Of a stretch of DNA of 64,000 nucleotides, positions 43,353 through 52,100 are shown one piece after another. Made by a program: the position numbers and the translations under genes. The first letter of the stretch is position 1, and every line of letters begins with the position of its first letter. This DNA is from Ovoidimarina sediminis (GTDB taxonomy: Bacteria; Pseudomonadota; Alphaproteobacteria; Rhodobacterales; Rhodobacteraceae), in assembly GCF_032586175.1 (NCBI RefSeq), contig NZ_JAWHTE010000008.1, positions 124,001-188,000 of the forward strand, given 5' to 3'. The notes under the pieces are model-generated. The model made no database searches. It had not been told where the DNA came from and saw only the letters and a program-made list of their open reading frames with translations.

Positions 43353-44135
43353 TCAGCGCCCGCGGAATTCGGGCGGGCGACGGGCGAGGAAGGCCGACAC
43401 GCCTTCGGCATAGTCGTCGCTTTCGCCGCAGGTTTTCATCAGCTCCGCCTCGAGATCGAGCTGCGCATCGAGGCTGTTCGTGGCCGCCGCCTGGATCGCC
43501 TGTTTGGTATGTGCGAGCCCGAGCGTGGGGCCTTCCGCGAGGCGCGCGGCGAGGGCGCGGGCCTCGTCCAGCAGCGCCTCGTCCGGCACGGCCTTCCAGA
43601 TCAGGCCCCAGTCGGCCGCCTGCTGGCCCGAGATCGGTTCGGCCGTCATGGCGAGCCCCTTGGCGCGGGCTTCCCCCAGAAGGCGGGGCAGGTGCCAGCT
43701 TCCGCCGGTATCGGGGATCAGGCCGACCTTCGAGAACGACTGGATGAAGCGGGCGGTTTCGCCCGCGAGCACGATATCGCAGGCCAGCGCGAGGTTGGCC
43801 CCTGCCCCGGCGGCGACGCCGCCCACCGCCGCGATCACGGGCATCGGAAGCGCGCGGATCCGGCGGACGAGCGGGGCGTAGAAGGTGCGCACCGTGTGGC
43901 CGAGATCGGGCTTGCCCTGCATCTTGGCGGGGTCGCGATCGCCCAGATCCTGACCCGCCGAGAAGGCGCGGCCCGCGCCTGTGAGCAGGACCGCGCGCTT
44001 GCCCTGCCCCGCCTCGTCCAGCGCCGCGCGAAGGGCGAGGTGCATTTCTTCGTTGAAACTGTTGAGTTTTTCGGGGCGGTTTAGGGTGATTTCCACCCAG
44101 AGCCCGTGATCGGTGGTGAGGATGGTGTCGGACAT
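43353..44135 (-). CDS. paaG: enoyl-CoA hydratase/isomerase, PaaG-like
   Basis: A 260-residue crotonase-fold protein resembling 1,2-epoxyphenylacetyl-CoA isomerase, which opens the ring to the oxepin form. Oxyanion segments are AFSAGQDLGDRD and GGVAAGAGANLALACD; the catalytic Asp lies in SKVGLIPDTGGSW, as expected for PaaG. The ATG at 44135 has GAGG five bases upstream. It lies seven bases after paaZ, the next enzyme of the pathway. Confidence 0.88.
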   Translation of the reverse strand: MSDTILTTDHGLWVEITLNRPEKLNSFNEEMHLALRAALDEAGQGKRAVLLTGAGRAFSAGQDLGDRDPAKMQGKPDLGHTVRTFYAPLVRRIRALPMPVIAAVGGVAAGAGANLALACDIVLAGETARFIQSFSKVGLIPDTGGSWHLPRLLGEARAKGLAMTAEPISGQQAADWGLIWKAVPDEALLDEARALAARLAEGPTLGLAHTKQAIQAAATNSLDAQLDLEAELMKTCGESDDYAEGVSAFLARRPPEFRGR

Positions 44136-44142
44136 CGGGGCC

Positions 44143-46173
44143 TCAATAGGCATTCATGGTGAGGAGTTCGTATTCGGCGACCACGTCATCTTCGTGGTCG
44201 GTGAGGGTGACGTGCCAGCGTACCTCTCCATACTCCTCCGTCCGGCGGGTTTTCTTCTTCACCGTGAGGCGGACCTTGATGCGCGTGCCCGGTTCGACCG
44301 GTTTCATGAAGCGCAAGCTGTCGAGGCCGGTATTGGCGAGGACGGGGCCCTCGTCGGGCTGGACGAAGAGGCCCGCCGCGAAGCTGAGCAGGAGGTAGCC
44401 GTGGGCGACGCGGCCCGGGAAGAACGGGTTTCGCCGGGCTGCCGCGTCATCCATGTGGGCGTAGAAGGTATCGCCCGTGAAATGGGCGAAGGTTTCGATA
44501 TCGTCGAGCGTCACCGTGCGTTCGGCGGTGTGCAGCGTGTCGCCTATGGCGAGATCGCCGAAGCGGCGGGTGAAGAGGTGGCTGTCGGTCGTGCGTTCCG
44601 CGGCGCCAGGCACCCAGGCGCCGGTGATGCCCGTCAGGATATCGGGGCTGCCCTGGATCGCGGTGCGTTGCATGTAATGGAGGACGCCGCGGATGCCGCC
44701 CAGTTCCTCTCCGCCCCCCGCGCGGCCCGGGCCCCCGTGGGTCATGTGCGGCAGGGGCGCGCCGTGGCCCGTGGCCTCGCCCATCGAGGTGCGGTTGTTG
44801 ATGTAGATCCGCCCGTGATAGGCGCCCGCGCCCAGCGCGACCTCGCGCGCAACATCCGGATCGCGGGTGATGAGGGAGGCGACGAGGCTGCCGCCCCCGC
44901 GGTTCAGAAGGCCGGTTGCGTGGGCGATGTCGCAGTAGCCCATGACGGTGGAGACCGGCCCGAACGCCTCTGTCTCGTGGACCGTTCGGGCGGTATCGGG
45001 GGTTTCGCAATGGAAGAGCATGGGCGGGAGGAAGGCGCCCGCGTCGCGATCGGCGCCCGCGACCTCGAACGCCTCGGGGGTGCCGAAGACGCGCGTGGCC
45101 TCGCGCCCGATGGCCGCTGCCTTTTCGAGAACGTCGGCGCGCTGGGCGGTGGAGATGAGCGCGCCCATGCCCGTCGCCTCGCGCCGGGGATCGCCGATTT
45201 CGGTTTGGGCGAGGCGGGCCGAGAGCGCCTCGATCAGCGCCGGGACGTGGGCTTCGGGGGCGAGGATGCGGCGGATCGCGGTGCATTTCTGGCCCGCCTT
45301 GGCCGTCATTTCGCGATGCGCCTCTGTCACGAAGAGATCGAATTCGGGTGTGCCGGGGGCCGCGTCGGGGCCGAGGATCGAGGCGTTGAGACTGTCCTGT
45401 TCGGCGATGAAGCGGGTGGCGTTCGCGAGGAGGTTCGGCGTTGCGCGGAGGTGGAGCGCAGTGGCGGCCGAGCCCGTGAAGCTGACCACATCCTGCCCGT
45501 CGAGACGGGCGAGCATGTCGCCCAGCCCGCCGGTGACGAGTTGCAGCGCGCCTTCGGGGAGGATGCCGCTGTCGACGATCAGGCGCACGCAGGCCTCGGT
45601 CAGGTAGGCGCTGGCAGTGGCCGGTTTGACGATCGCGGGGACGCCCGCGAGGAGGGTGGGGGCGAGCTTTTCCAGCATGCCCCAGACCGGGAAGTTGAAG
45701 GCGTTGATGTGGATCGCGGCGCCCTGGAGGGGGGTGGCGATGTGCTGGCCGAGGAAGCTGCCCGCACGGGAGAGCTGTTCGATTGCGCCATCGGTGTAGA
45801 CATGCCCGTCGGGCATTTCGCGGCGGCCCTTCGAGGCGAAGACGAAGACGGTGCCGATGCCGCCATCGATATCGATCTTGCTGTCGGCGAGGGTGGCACC
45901 GGTGCGGTAGCTGAGATCGTAGAGCGCCTGGCGGTGGGCGTTGAGGTGGGTGGCGAGCGCCTTCAGCATGCGCGCGCGGTCGTGGAACGTCATCGCGCGG
46001 AGGGCGGGGCCGCCGGTGGCGCGGGCGTGGTCGCGCAGCGCGGCCATGTCGAGCCTGTCGTTGCCGGCCTCGGCGAAGACCGCGCCGGTCACGGCATCGG
46101 CGATGGGCCGGGCGCCCGGGCCGGGGGCGACCCATGCGCCCAATGCGTAGCTTTCGATCCCCTGGAGTGTCAT
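44143..46173 (-). CDS. paaZ: bifunctional oxepin-CoA hydrolase / 3-oxo-5,6-dehydrosuberyl-CoA semialdehyde dehydrogenase
   Basis: A 676-residue fusion. Residues 1 to about 520 are an aldehyde dehydrogenase with VVSFTGSAATA, the catalytic Glu in AEQDSLNASILG and the catalytic Cys in GQKCTAIRRIL. The remaining ~150 residues are a MaoC-type R-hydratase with FTGDTFYAHMDDAAA and the hot-dog GRVAHGYLLLSFAAG. It hydrolyses the oxepin-CoA ring made by PaaABCE/PaaG and oxidises the resulting aldehyde. It is flanked by paaG and a PaaA/C-like gene. Confidence 0.95.
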   Translation of the reverse strand: MTLQGIESYALGAWVAPGPGARPIADAVTGAVFAEAGNDRLDMAALRDHARATGGPALRAMTFHDRARMLKALATHLNAHRQALYDLSYRTGATLADSKIDIDGGIGTVFVFASKGRREMPDGHVYTDGAIEQLSRAGSFLGQHIATPLQGAAIHINAFNFPVWGMLEKLAPTLLAGVPAIVKPATASAYLTEACVRLIVDSGILPEGALQLVTGGLGDMLARLDGQDVVSFTGSAATALHLRATPNLLANATRFIAEQDSLNASILGPDAAPGTPEFDLFVTEAHREMTAKAGQKCTAIRRILAPEAHVPALIEALSARLAQTEIGDPRREATGMGALISTAQRADVLEKAAAIGREATRVFGTPEAFEVAGADRDAGAFLPPMLFHCETPDTARTVHETEAFGPVSTVMGYCDIAHATGLLNRGGGSLVASLITRDPDVAREVALGAGAYHGRIYINNRTSMGEATGHGAPLPHMTHGGPGRAGGGEELGGIRGVLHYMQRTAIQGSPDILTGITGAWVPGAAERTTDSHLFTRRFGDLAIGDTLHTAERTVTLDDIETFAHFTGDTFYAHMDDAAARRNPFFPGRVAHGYLLLSFAAGLFVQPDEGPVLANTGLDSLRFMKPVEPGTRIKVRLTVKKKTRRTEEYGEVRWHVTLTDHEDDVVAEYELLTMNAY

Positions 46174-46202
46174 GCCGGCGCCTCCCCTGCCCGCCCCTGT
46201 CG

Positions 46203-46958
46203 TCAGCCGGGGTGCAACTCCGCGAGCGTGGCGTCAAGCGTTTCGGCCCAGTCCGCGCGCAGTTCGGCATTCGGCCGGTGGCGGAGGCCCATGGCGCTGA
46301 GATGGGCGAACCGCGCGGGATCGTCGGGCCCGAAGACCGGGGCGACGCGCGGCCGCCAGTAGGCCAGCGCCGCGTCGACCTCGCCCCCCCGGCCTTCGGC
46401 GAGGAGGCGCGCGATGCCTTCGCGGGCGAGGCGCACATGGGCCGCCTCGACGGGCGCGATGCGGGTGAAGGCCTCGGCCAGCGGGCGGTAGGACACACGC
46501 GCGAGTTCGCCAAGCTGGGTGCCGGTGGCGAGGCCCATGACGAGGTTCATCACCACCGCGTCGGTCCAGCCCTGCAGCGGATAGGTGAAGACCGACAGGC
46601 GCATGTCATGCGCCGACGGCAGCGCGCCGGGGGGCGTGTCGCGGGGCAGCCGGGCGGCCCAGGGGTGGTGGATGGCGTAGCGCGCGGTGTTCGCGCCGAA
46701 TTCGCCCATCAGGGTGAGGACGGCCTCGGCGTGGCTGGTTTTCTCGAGCACGATGCGCGCCGCCGCGATCCGCTCCTTCAGCCCCGGGGCGGCGTTGATC
46801 ACATCGGCGAAGCCCGCGGCGCCCGCGAGTTCGCTGTCGACGAAGCGGGCCATGATCTTCATCACCTCGGCGCGGTAGCGGGGCGGCGCGTTGGCCGGGC
46901 TCGTCAGCACTCCGCCCTGGGCGAGGTAGGCCTCGAGGCTCATGTCGTCTGTCGTCAT
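46203..46958 (-). CDS. phenylacetic acid catabolic (PaaA/PaaC-like) ferritin-fold protein
   Basis: A 251-residue helical protein of the phenylacetate oxygenase family. The helix RIVLEKTSHAEAVLTLMGEFG is where the diiron ligands EExxH are expected; here the second Glu position is Lys (E-K-T-S-H). In the non-catalytic PaaC subunit a Lys also occupies the metal site, so this may be a structural or regulatory relative. It reads into paaZ and paaG. The remaining oxygenase genes (paaB, D, E) are not in this window. Confidence 0.75.
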   Translation of the reverse strand: MTTDDMSLEAYLAQGGVLTSPANAPPRYRAEVMKIMARFVDSELAGAAGFADVINAAPGLKERIAAARIVLEKTSHAEAVLTLMGEFGANTARYAIHHPWAARLPRDTPPGALPSAHDMRLSVFTYPLQGWTDAVVMNLVMGLATGTQLGELARVSYRPLAEAFTRIAPVEAAHVRLAREGIARLLAEGRGGEVDAALAYWRPRVAPVFGPDDPARFAHLSAMGLRHRPNAELRADWAETLDATLAELHPG

Positions 46959-47300
46959 CGGCGCCCCCCGGGGGAATCGGCTGTGCGGGGGAAGCCTAGC
47001 ACAGCCCGCGCCGGGGCGGGTGGGGCCGCCGCGCCCATGGCGCGCGCCGGGCTGGCCGTTCGCGACGCGCGGGGTCGCGCTGTCGGAGGCGCCAGTGGCG
47101 GGGGGATCGGCGCGCGGGCGGGCGCGCCGTCGGAGAACGCGGCCCGGGAGCGCACCCCGTTCGGGCGTGTCGTCCGGGCGTCCTGGCCGGGCTGGCGGTG
47201 CCGCCGGAGGGCGCGGTGTGCATGTGCCGGCCGGGCCGGAACCGGTGGGGCGTCACCCCTCCTGTCGTGCCGGTGAGCCCCCGGCCCCTTCGCGGCGCCC
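46959..47300. other. 342-base GC-rich spacer, no gene seen
   Basis: Extremely GC-rich stretch between the CheW-type gene and the PaaA/C-like gene. I see no family motif in any frame. The paa genes' promoter presumably lies in its low-coordinate part. Confidence 0.45.
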
Positions 47301-48770
47301 TCAGGCGGCCGGCGCGCGGGCGGCGGCCCGCCGCGCCATGGCGCGGGCGCGGCCGGCGAGATCCGCGAGCGGCAGGATCATCGTTTCGCCCCGGTCGCTC
47401 ACCTGCACCAGATCGCCGTCATCCTCGCCCGGCGGGCCGTCGGGAATGCGCCATTCCGAGGTTTGCATGCTGCAGATCCGCCGCGCGGTGAAGCCGACCT
47501 GAAATCCTTCGACCTGGATGAGAAGGACAAAGCCCGTGCCGTCCGCCCCCGCCGGCGCCCCGGGCAGCGCGACCAGGGGTACGGAGCGGTCGCCGGTGAG
47601 GAAGAACCCCAGCACCGACCCCGCCATGTCGCCGGGAGGCACGATGTCGGACGGCATCGGCAGGATGCGCGCGATCTGGCGGGCGGGCACCGCCATCATG
47701 CCGCCGGCATCGAAAATCAGGTACCGGGCGCTTTCGCGGCGGGCGCCATCCTCGGCCCCCGTTTCGGCCGGGGGCGGGGCCTCGCGTTTCACCTGCTGGG
47801 CGGACAGTTCCGCCAGGGTCAGAAGATCCTCGCGCGCACTCAGCGCCTCGAAGGATACCATGAAGATCTGGGTTCCGTCGCTGGGCACATAGACCTTGGG
47901 CAAAAGGCCCTCGGCCGCGATCAGGGCGCTGGCGTCATGGGTCTTTTCGGCGGGGATGGAAGAGAGCCGTTCGGTGGCATCGACGCAGAAGCCCAGCCGC
48001 CTGTCGCCGGGGAAGCGCAGCACGACGATTTCCGCCTCGGAAACCGCGGCCGCGCGCCCGAGGCCCAGAATGCGGGTGGTGTGCACCACCGGCACCTTCC
48101 AGCCGTGATGTTCGACGAACCCCGCGCAGATCCCGCCATCGCCGCCGATTTCGCTGGTGTCGAGCGGCTTGCGCGGCACCGTAGCGCCGACATGAACGGC
48201 ATCGACGCCGAAATGGGCGCCGCCCGCGGTGAAGATCAGCGCCTTGCGGCTGCTGATCGACCCGCTGCTGCGCTGGGCCGTGCGGGTATGGGCGATCGAC
48301 GGCACGTCGTCGCGCGCGAAAAGCGCCGCGGCGTCGAGGCAGTTCACCGCGCCGCCGTTCAGCACGAAGCCCTTGCGGAACAGCGCGTCGTCCCCCTGCC
48401 CCGGCGCCTCCGCCGCGCCGGGCGCGAGGCCATAGCGCGTTTCGGTGGGATGCGCCTCGGTCAGGCTGATGATCTCGTCCAGCGCGATGGCGGTGATGCG
48501 CTTTTCGTGCTGAAGCACCGCCGCCTTGCCCACCTTCCGGTGCGTCGCCGGCACGCCGCAAAGCCGTTCGAGATCGAGAAGCGGCACAAGCGTGCCGCGC
48601 AGGTCGAAGGCGCCCAGAAGCGGCCCGTCAGGCACCATCAGCTTCGAGACGGCGGGCACGACGCAGACCTCTGCAAGATGGCCGAAGGGCACGCCGACAA
48701 GCCGGTCGCCGATGCGGAACACGCCGTAGCCCGACTGCGCCGGCCCGGACGGCATCGGGCTGCCCGTCAC
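47301..48770 (-). CDS. chemotaxis scaffold with three tandem CheW domains
   Basis: A 489-residue cytosolic protein made of three CheW-like modules, at about residues 14-160, 175-320 and 345-480. Each has the typical pattern (FRIGDRLVGVPFGHLAEV; FTAGGAHFGVDAVHV; FDAGGMMAVPARQIARI). The start is GTG and overlaps the stop of the small upstream ORF (GTGA). It could cross-link receptors and a CheA kinase, but no CheA, receptor or flagellar gene is in this window. Confidence 0.85.
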   Translation of the reverse strand: MTGSPMPSGPAQSGYGVFRIGDRLVGVPFGHLAEVCVVPAVSKLMVPDGPLLGAFDLRGTLVPLLDLERLCGVPATHRKVGKAAVLQHEKRITAIALDEIISLTEAHPTETRYGLAPGAAEAPGQGDDALFRKGFVLNGGAVNCLDAAALFARDDVPSIAHTRTAQRSSGSISSRKALIFTAGGAHFGVDAVHVGATVPRKPLDTSEIGGDGGICAGFVEHHGWKVPVVHTTRILGLGRAAAVSEAEIVVLRFPGDRRLGFCVDATERLSSIPAEKTHDASALIAAEGLLPKVYVPSDGTQIFMVSFEALSAREDLLTLAELSAQQVKREAPPPAETGAEDGARRESARYLIFDAGGMMAVPARQIARILPMPSDIVPPGDMAGSVLGFFLTGDRSVPLVALPGAPAGADGTGFVLLIQVEGFQVGFTARRICSMQTSEWRIPDGPPGEDDGDLVQVSDRGETMILPLADLAGRARAMARRAAARAPAA

Positions 48771-49021
48771 CGCGGCGCCGTGCAGAGCGCGCCGGCAAGC
48801 TCGGCGATCTGATCCCCCGCCGCGGCGCTGGCCGCATTGGTGTCGGCCGACGCCGTGAACCCATCGATCGACGCGCCGAGCGTGCTGCTGATCGTGGAAA
48901 GCCCGTCCAGCGTTTCCTGAAGCTTGCGCGCGCTTGCCTCGAATTCACGGTCGGCCTTCTCGGAAAACCATGCTGTTTCGAAGATTTGTGCAAGGCGCTC
49001 GCCAACAGAACGATCGATCAA
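48767..49021 (-). CDS. small helical protein upstream of the triple-CheW gene
   Basis: An 84-residue protein rich in Ala, Ser and Glu, with heptad-like spacing (ASARKLQETLDGLSTISSTL) that suggests a coiled coil like part of a chemoreceptor signalling domain. I do not recognise it. The only in-frame start is TTG at 49021, without a ribosome site; the frame stays open further upstream (to 49105) without any ATG or GTG. It overlaps the CheW gene by GTGA, so it is either a partner protein or the stump of a receptor. Confidence 0.55.
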   Translation of the reverse strand: MIDRSVGERLAQIFETAWFSEKADREFEASARKLQETLDGLSTISSTLGASIDGFTASADTNAASAAAGDQIAELAGALCTAPR

Positions 49022-49167
49022 GGATTGGAACAGGGGCGAATGCGGCGAATTAGCTGAGACCTCGCTGCCCCCGCATTTCGGCGCACTCCCATTACGCCCA
49101 GTCTGTCAGGTCAACGGGGGCTGCCGAAGTCGTCCTTCTTGGCAAACTCACATCCGGTAAATGCGTG

Positions 49168-52100
49168 TCAGGCAGATTTCTTGGGCGGATTACAAGCTGA
49201 GTCACCCCTCCTACCTTTCGACAGATACGCCAAAAAGTCTTCCGGAGATAGCGGCCTGGCAAAAAGATAGCCCTGAAGCACGTCGCATCCGACCTTTTCC
49301 AGGTCACGAGCCTGTTCTTCGGTCTCAACGCCTTCCGCGATGGTGGTGATGCCAAGGGTGTCCGCGATGTCGACGATACCTCTTATGACATCAAGGTACT
49401 TCGGGTCCTGGCCGATGGGCTGAACAAGCCTTCGGTCGATCTTGATCGCCGACGGCTGGATCGCCATGATCGAGATGATCGATGCGTGGCCGGAACCGAA
49501 GTCGTCGATCTCGATGTCTATTCCGCGTTCCCGGACTTCGGCGAGGTTGCTGTTGAACTCCGCGCTCTCGTTCTCCACCAGTATGGATTCGAGCAACTCG
49601 AAGGTGATCTTGCCTGCACGCGACCGGTACCATTGCTCGATATCCTCGAGAATAGCTGTATCGCGCATGCGTCCGGAACTGATGTTGAAGCTGATTTTCG
49701 GAACCTCGAGTCCTGAAGCCTCCCAGTCGCTCACAAGCTCCAGCGCGGTTCGAAAAGTCTGCCGGTCGATCTCGGGCATGATGCGCATCTGCTCGGCAAG
49801 CGGCATGAACTTGTCCGGCGTCAGAAGCCCGCGCGTCGGGTGTTGCCAGCGCAGGAGAGTTTCGACGCCCAGCAACTCGCCGGTTTGTGCCGAGACTTGC
49901 GGTTGAAAGTACGGCACGAACTGGTCTGTATTGAGCGCCTCCTGAAGATCCGCACCGAGCTCCCGATTGTCGAGAATGCCCCTGTAGAGGTCAGTCGTGA
50001 AGAACTGCACTTGGTTTCGTCCGCTGTCCTTGGCCGTGTAGAGGGCCTTGTCCGCGAAGAACTGAAGGTCTCGCCCGTGATCGAGAATGTTTTCCGCATG
50101 GGCGACGCCGAAGCTCGCGCGAACATGAAGGTTGCGTCCGCCGAAGTTGACCGGTTTTTCAAGGCGGCACCGCATGCGGTTGACGAGGCTTTCCGCCGCG
50201 CGCTCATCGCTGCCCGGCGCCATCAGGATGGAGAACTCGTCGCCGCCGATCCGGCCCACGAAGTCCCCGTCGCGCACGCAGGATTTCATCGTTTGCGCCA
50301 CATGTCTGAGCGCTTCGTCGCCCGCCTCGTGGCCGAGCGTATCGTTGATGTACTTGAACTTGTCGAGGTCAACGCGAATGAGGCAGAGATCGCGCGGACC
50401 GTCGCGTTCGGCCCTGTAGAGGCGGGATTGGAACAACTGGTCGAAATAGCGCCGGTTGGGGAGGCCGGTCAGCACGTCATGCATCGCGAGGCGTTCGTTC
50501 TCCTGCCGCATCCGTTCGGCGAACCGATGCGCCTCCTTCAGCGCAGTCTCGCGCGTAACGTCATCGGTCACATCCGTCAGCGCGCCGATCCAGGACACCG
50601 CGCCGTCATCGAGCTTCTTCGGCGTGGAGGAACCCGAAATCCAGACCGTTCCGCGTTCCGGGTGGACGACGCGAAAACGCTCACGCCAAGTGCTCATCTT
50701 CTGCTCGGAGGCGTCGACCGAAGTGATGACCCGGGCAAGATCCTCTTCGTGCACGCGTTCGAAGGGGCCCGCCGGCGAGGCCTCGATCTCTTCCTGCGTC
50801 AGACCCATGATCTCGCAGAAGCGGCCGCTAAAATAGGGGAAGTCGAAACTGCCATCGCGATACCGCCTGTACTCGAAAATGCCGGCGGGTGCGTTGTCGG
50901 TGATCCGGGTGATGCGGGTGTTCGCCTCTTGCAGCTCGCGCGCGGCTTCGGCCTGGCGGGCTTCGTTCTTCTTGAGTTCGTCGATGCTGAACTGAGCGCC
51001 GCAGATCATGTCCGGCAGGCCCTGCGCGGTCCGGCGGATGCGCCGCCCGACGGAGCGGCACCAGATGTAGCTGTCATCTCCGCGCCGGATGCGGAAATCC
51101 TCGGAGAAGTCGTCGGTGACCCCATCGCTGACCTTCCTTAACGAGAGGCCGATGCGGGGCAGATCGTCGGGATGAATCCTCGCCGCCCATCCTTCGACAT
51201 CTTCGGCCACGCCTTCTTCGATGCCAAGAAGCTCGGCGATATTGCTGCCCGACCAGGACCTGCCCTCATCGGGAATGTTGAACCACGGGACCACGCCGCT
51301 GTTTTCCGACGAGACCCGCAGGATTTCGGCGGTCTGCTGTGCCTCGGTGCGCGCGGATTCGGCATCGGCAAGCGCGTTCGACAGATCAGCTTCCCGCCGT
51401 TTTTCGTCGTCGATACAGACCATTGTTCCGGCGACCAGCGGTGGCATGGCAAGGTCGCTGCGGTCGATCATGGCCGCCACGCCGCGATACCATTGATAAC
51501 TGCCATCCTTGTGGCGCAGCCGCTGCTCGTTCTTGTATGTATCGGACTGGCCGCTGACCAAACGTTCCATGGCCGCGACGGCGGCGGGCAGGTCGTCGGG
51601 ATGAAAAATCCCGCGCCAGCCGGCATCGTCGGGGGTGAATTCCTCGGGTGTGTAGCCGAGCACCTCGTAGCCCTCCTCGGCCAGCCAGGCCTCTCCCGAT
51701 TCGGAACACAGGTTCCAGGCCAGCTGTTCGCCCGCGGAGAGCGAGATGCTCAGCATGTCTTCCCGGGCCTTCGCCTCGGCACGCAGCCGTTCGGACAGGG
51801 TGACCGCCTCGGACAGCCGCAATTCGATGGCCTTCACATCATCGAAGGCGATGATCATCCCCGCCATAAGCGGCGGGAGGTCCTGTGCGGAACGGTCCTG
51901 CAGCCGCGACATGACGCGGTACCAGTGATACTGCCCGTCCTTGTGGCGCATCCGGTGGATCGACTCGTAGGTGTCGCTTTCGCCGGAAAACAGGGCGACG
52001 ACCCGCGCGATCGCGCCGTCAAGGTCGTCGGGGTGGATGATACTGCGCCAGCCGTCCGAGTTCGGCACCCATTCGCTACGGTCGTAGCCCAGCATCCGAT

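Noticed and set aside
44113..46362. 749-codon plus-strand frame opposite paaZ
   Set aside because: Antisense shadow of a well-recognised gene.
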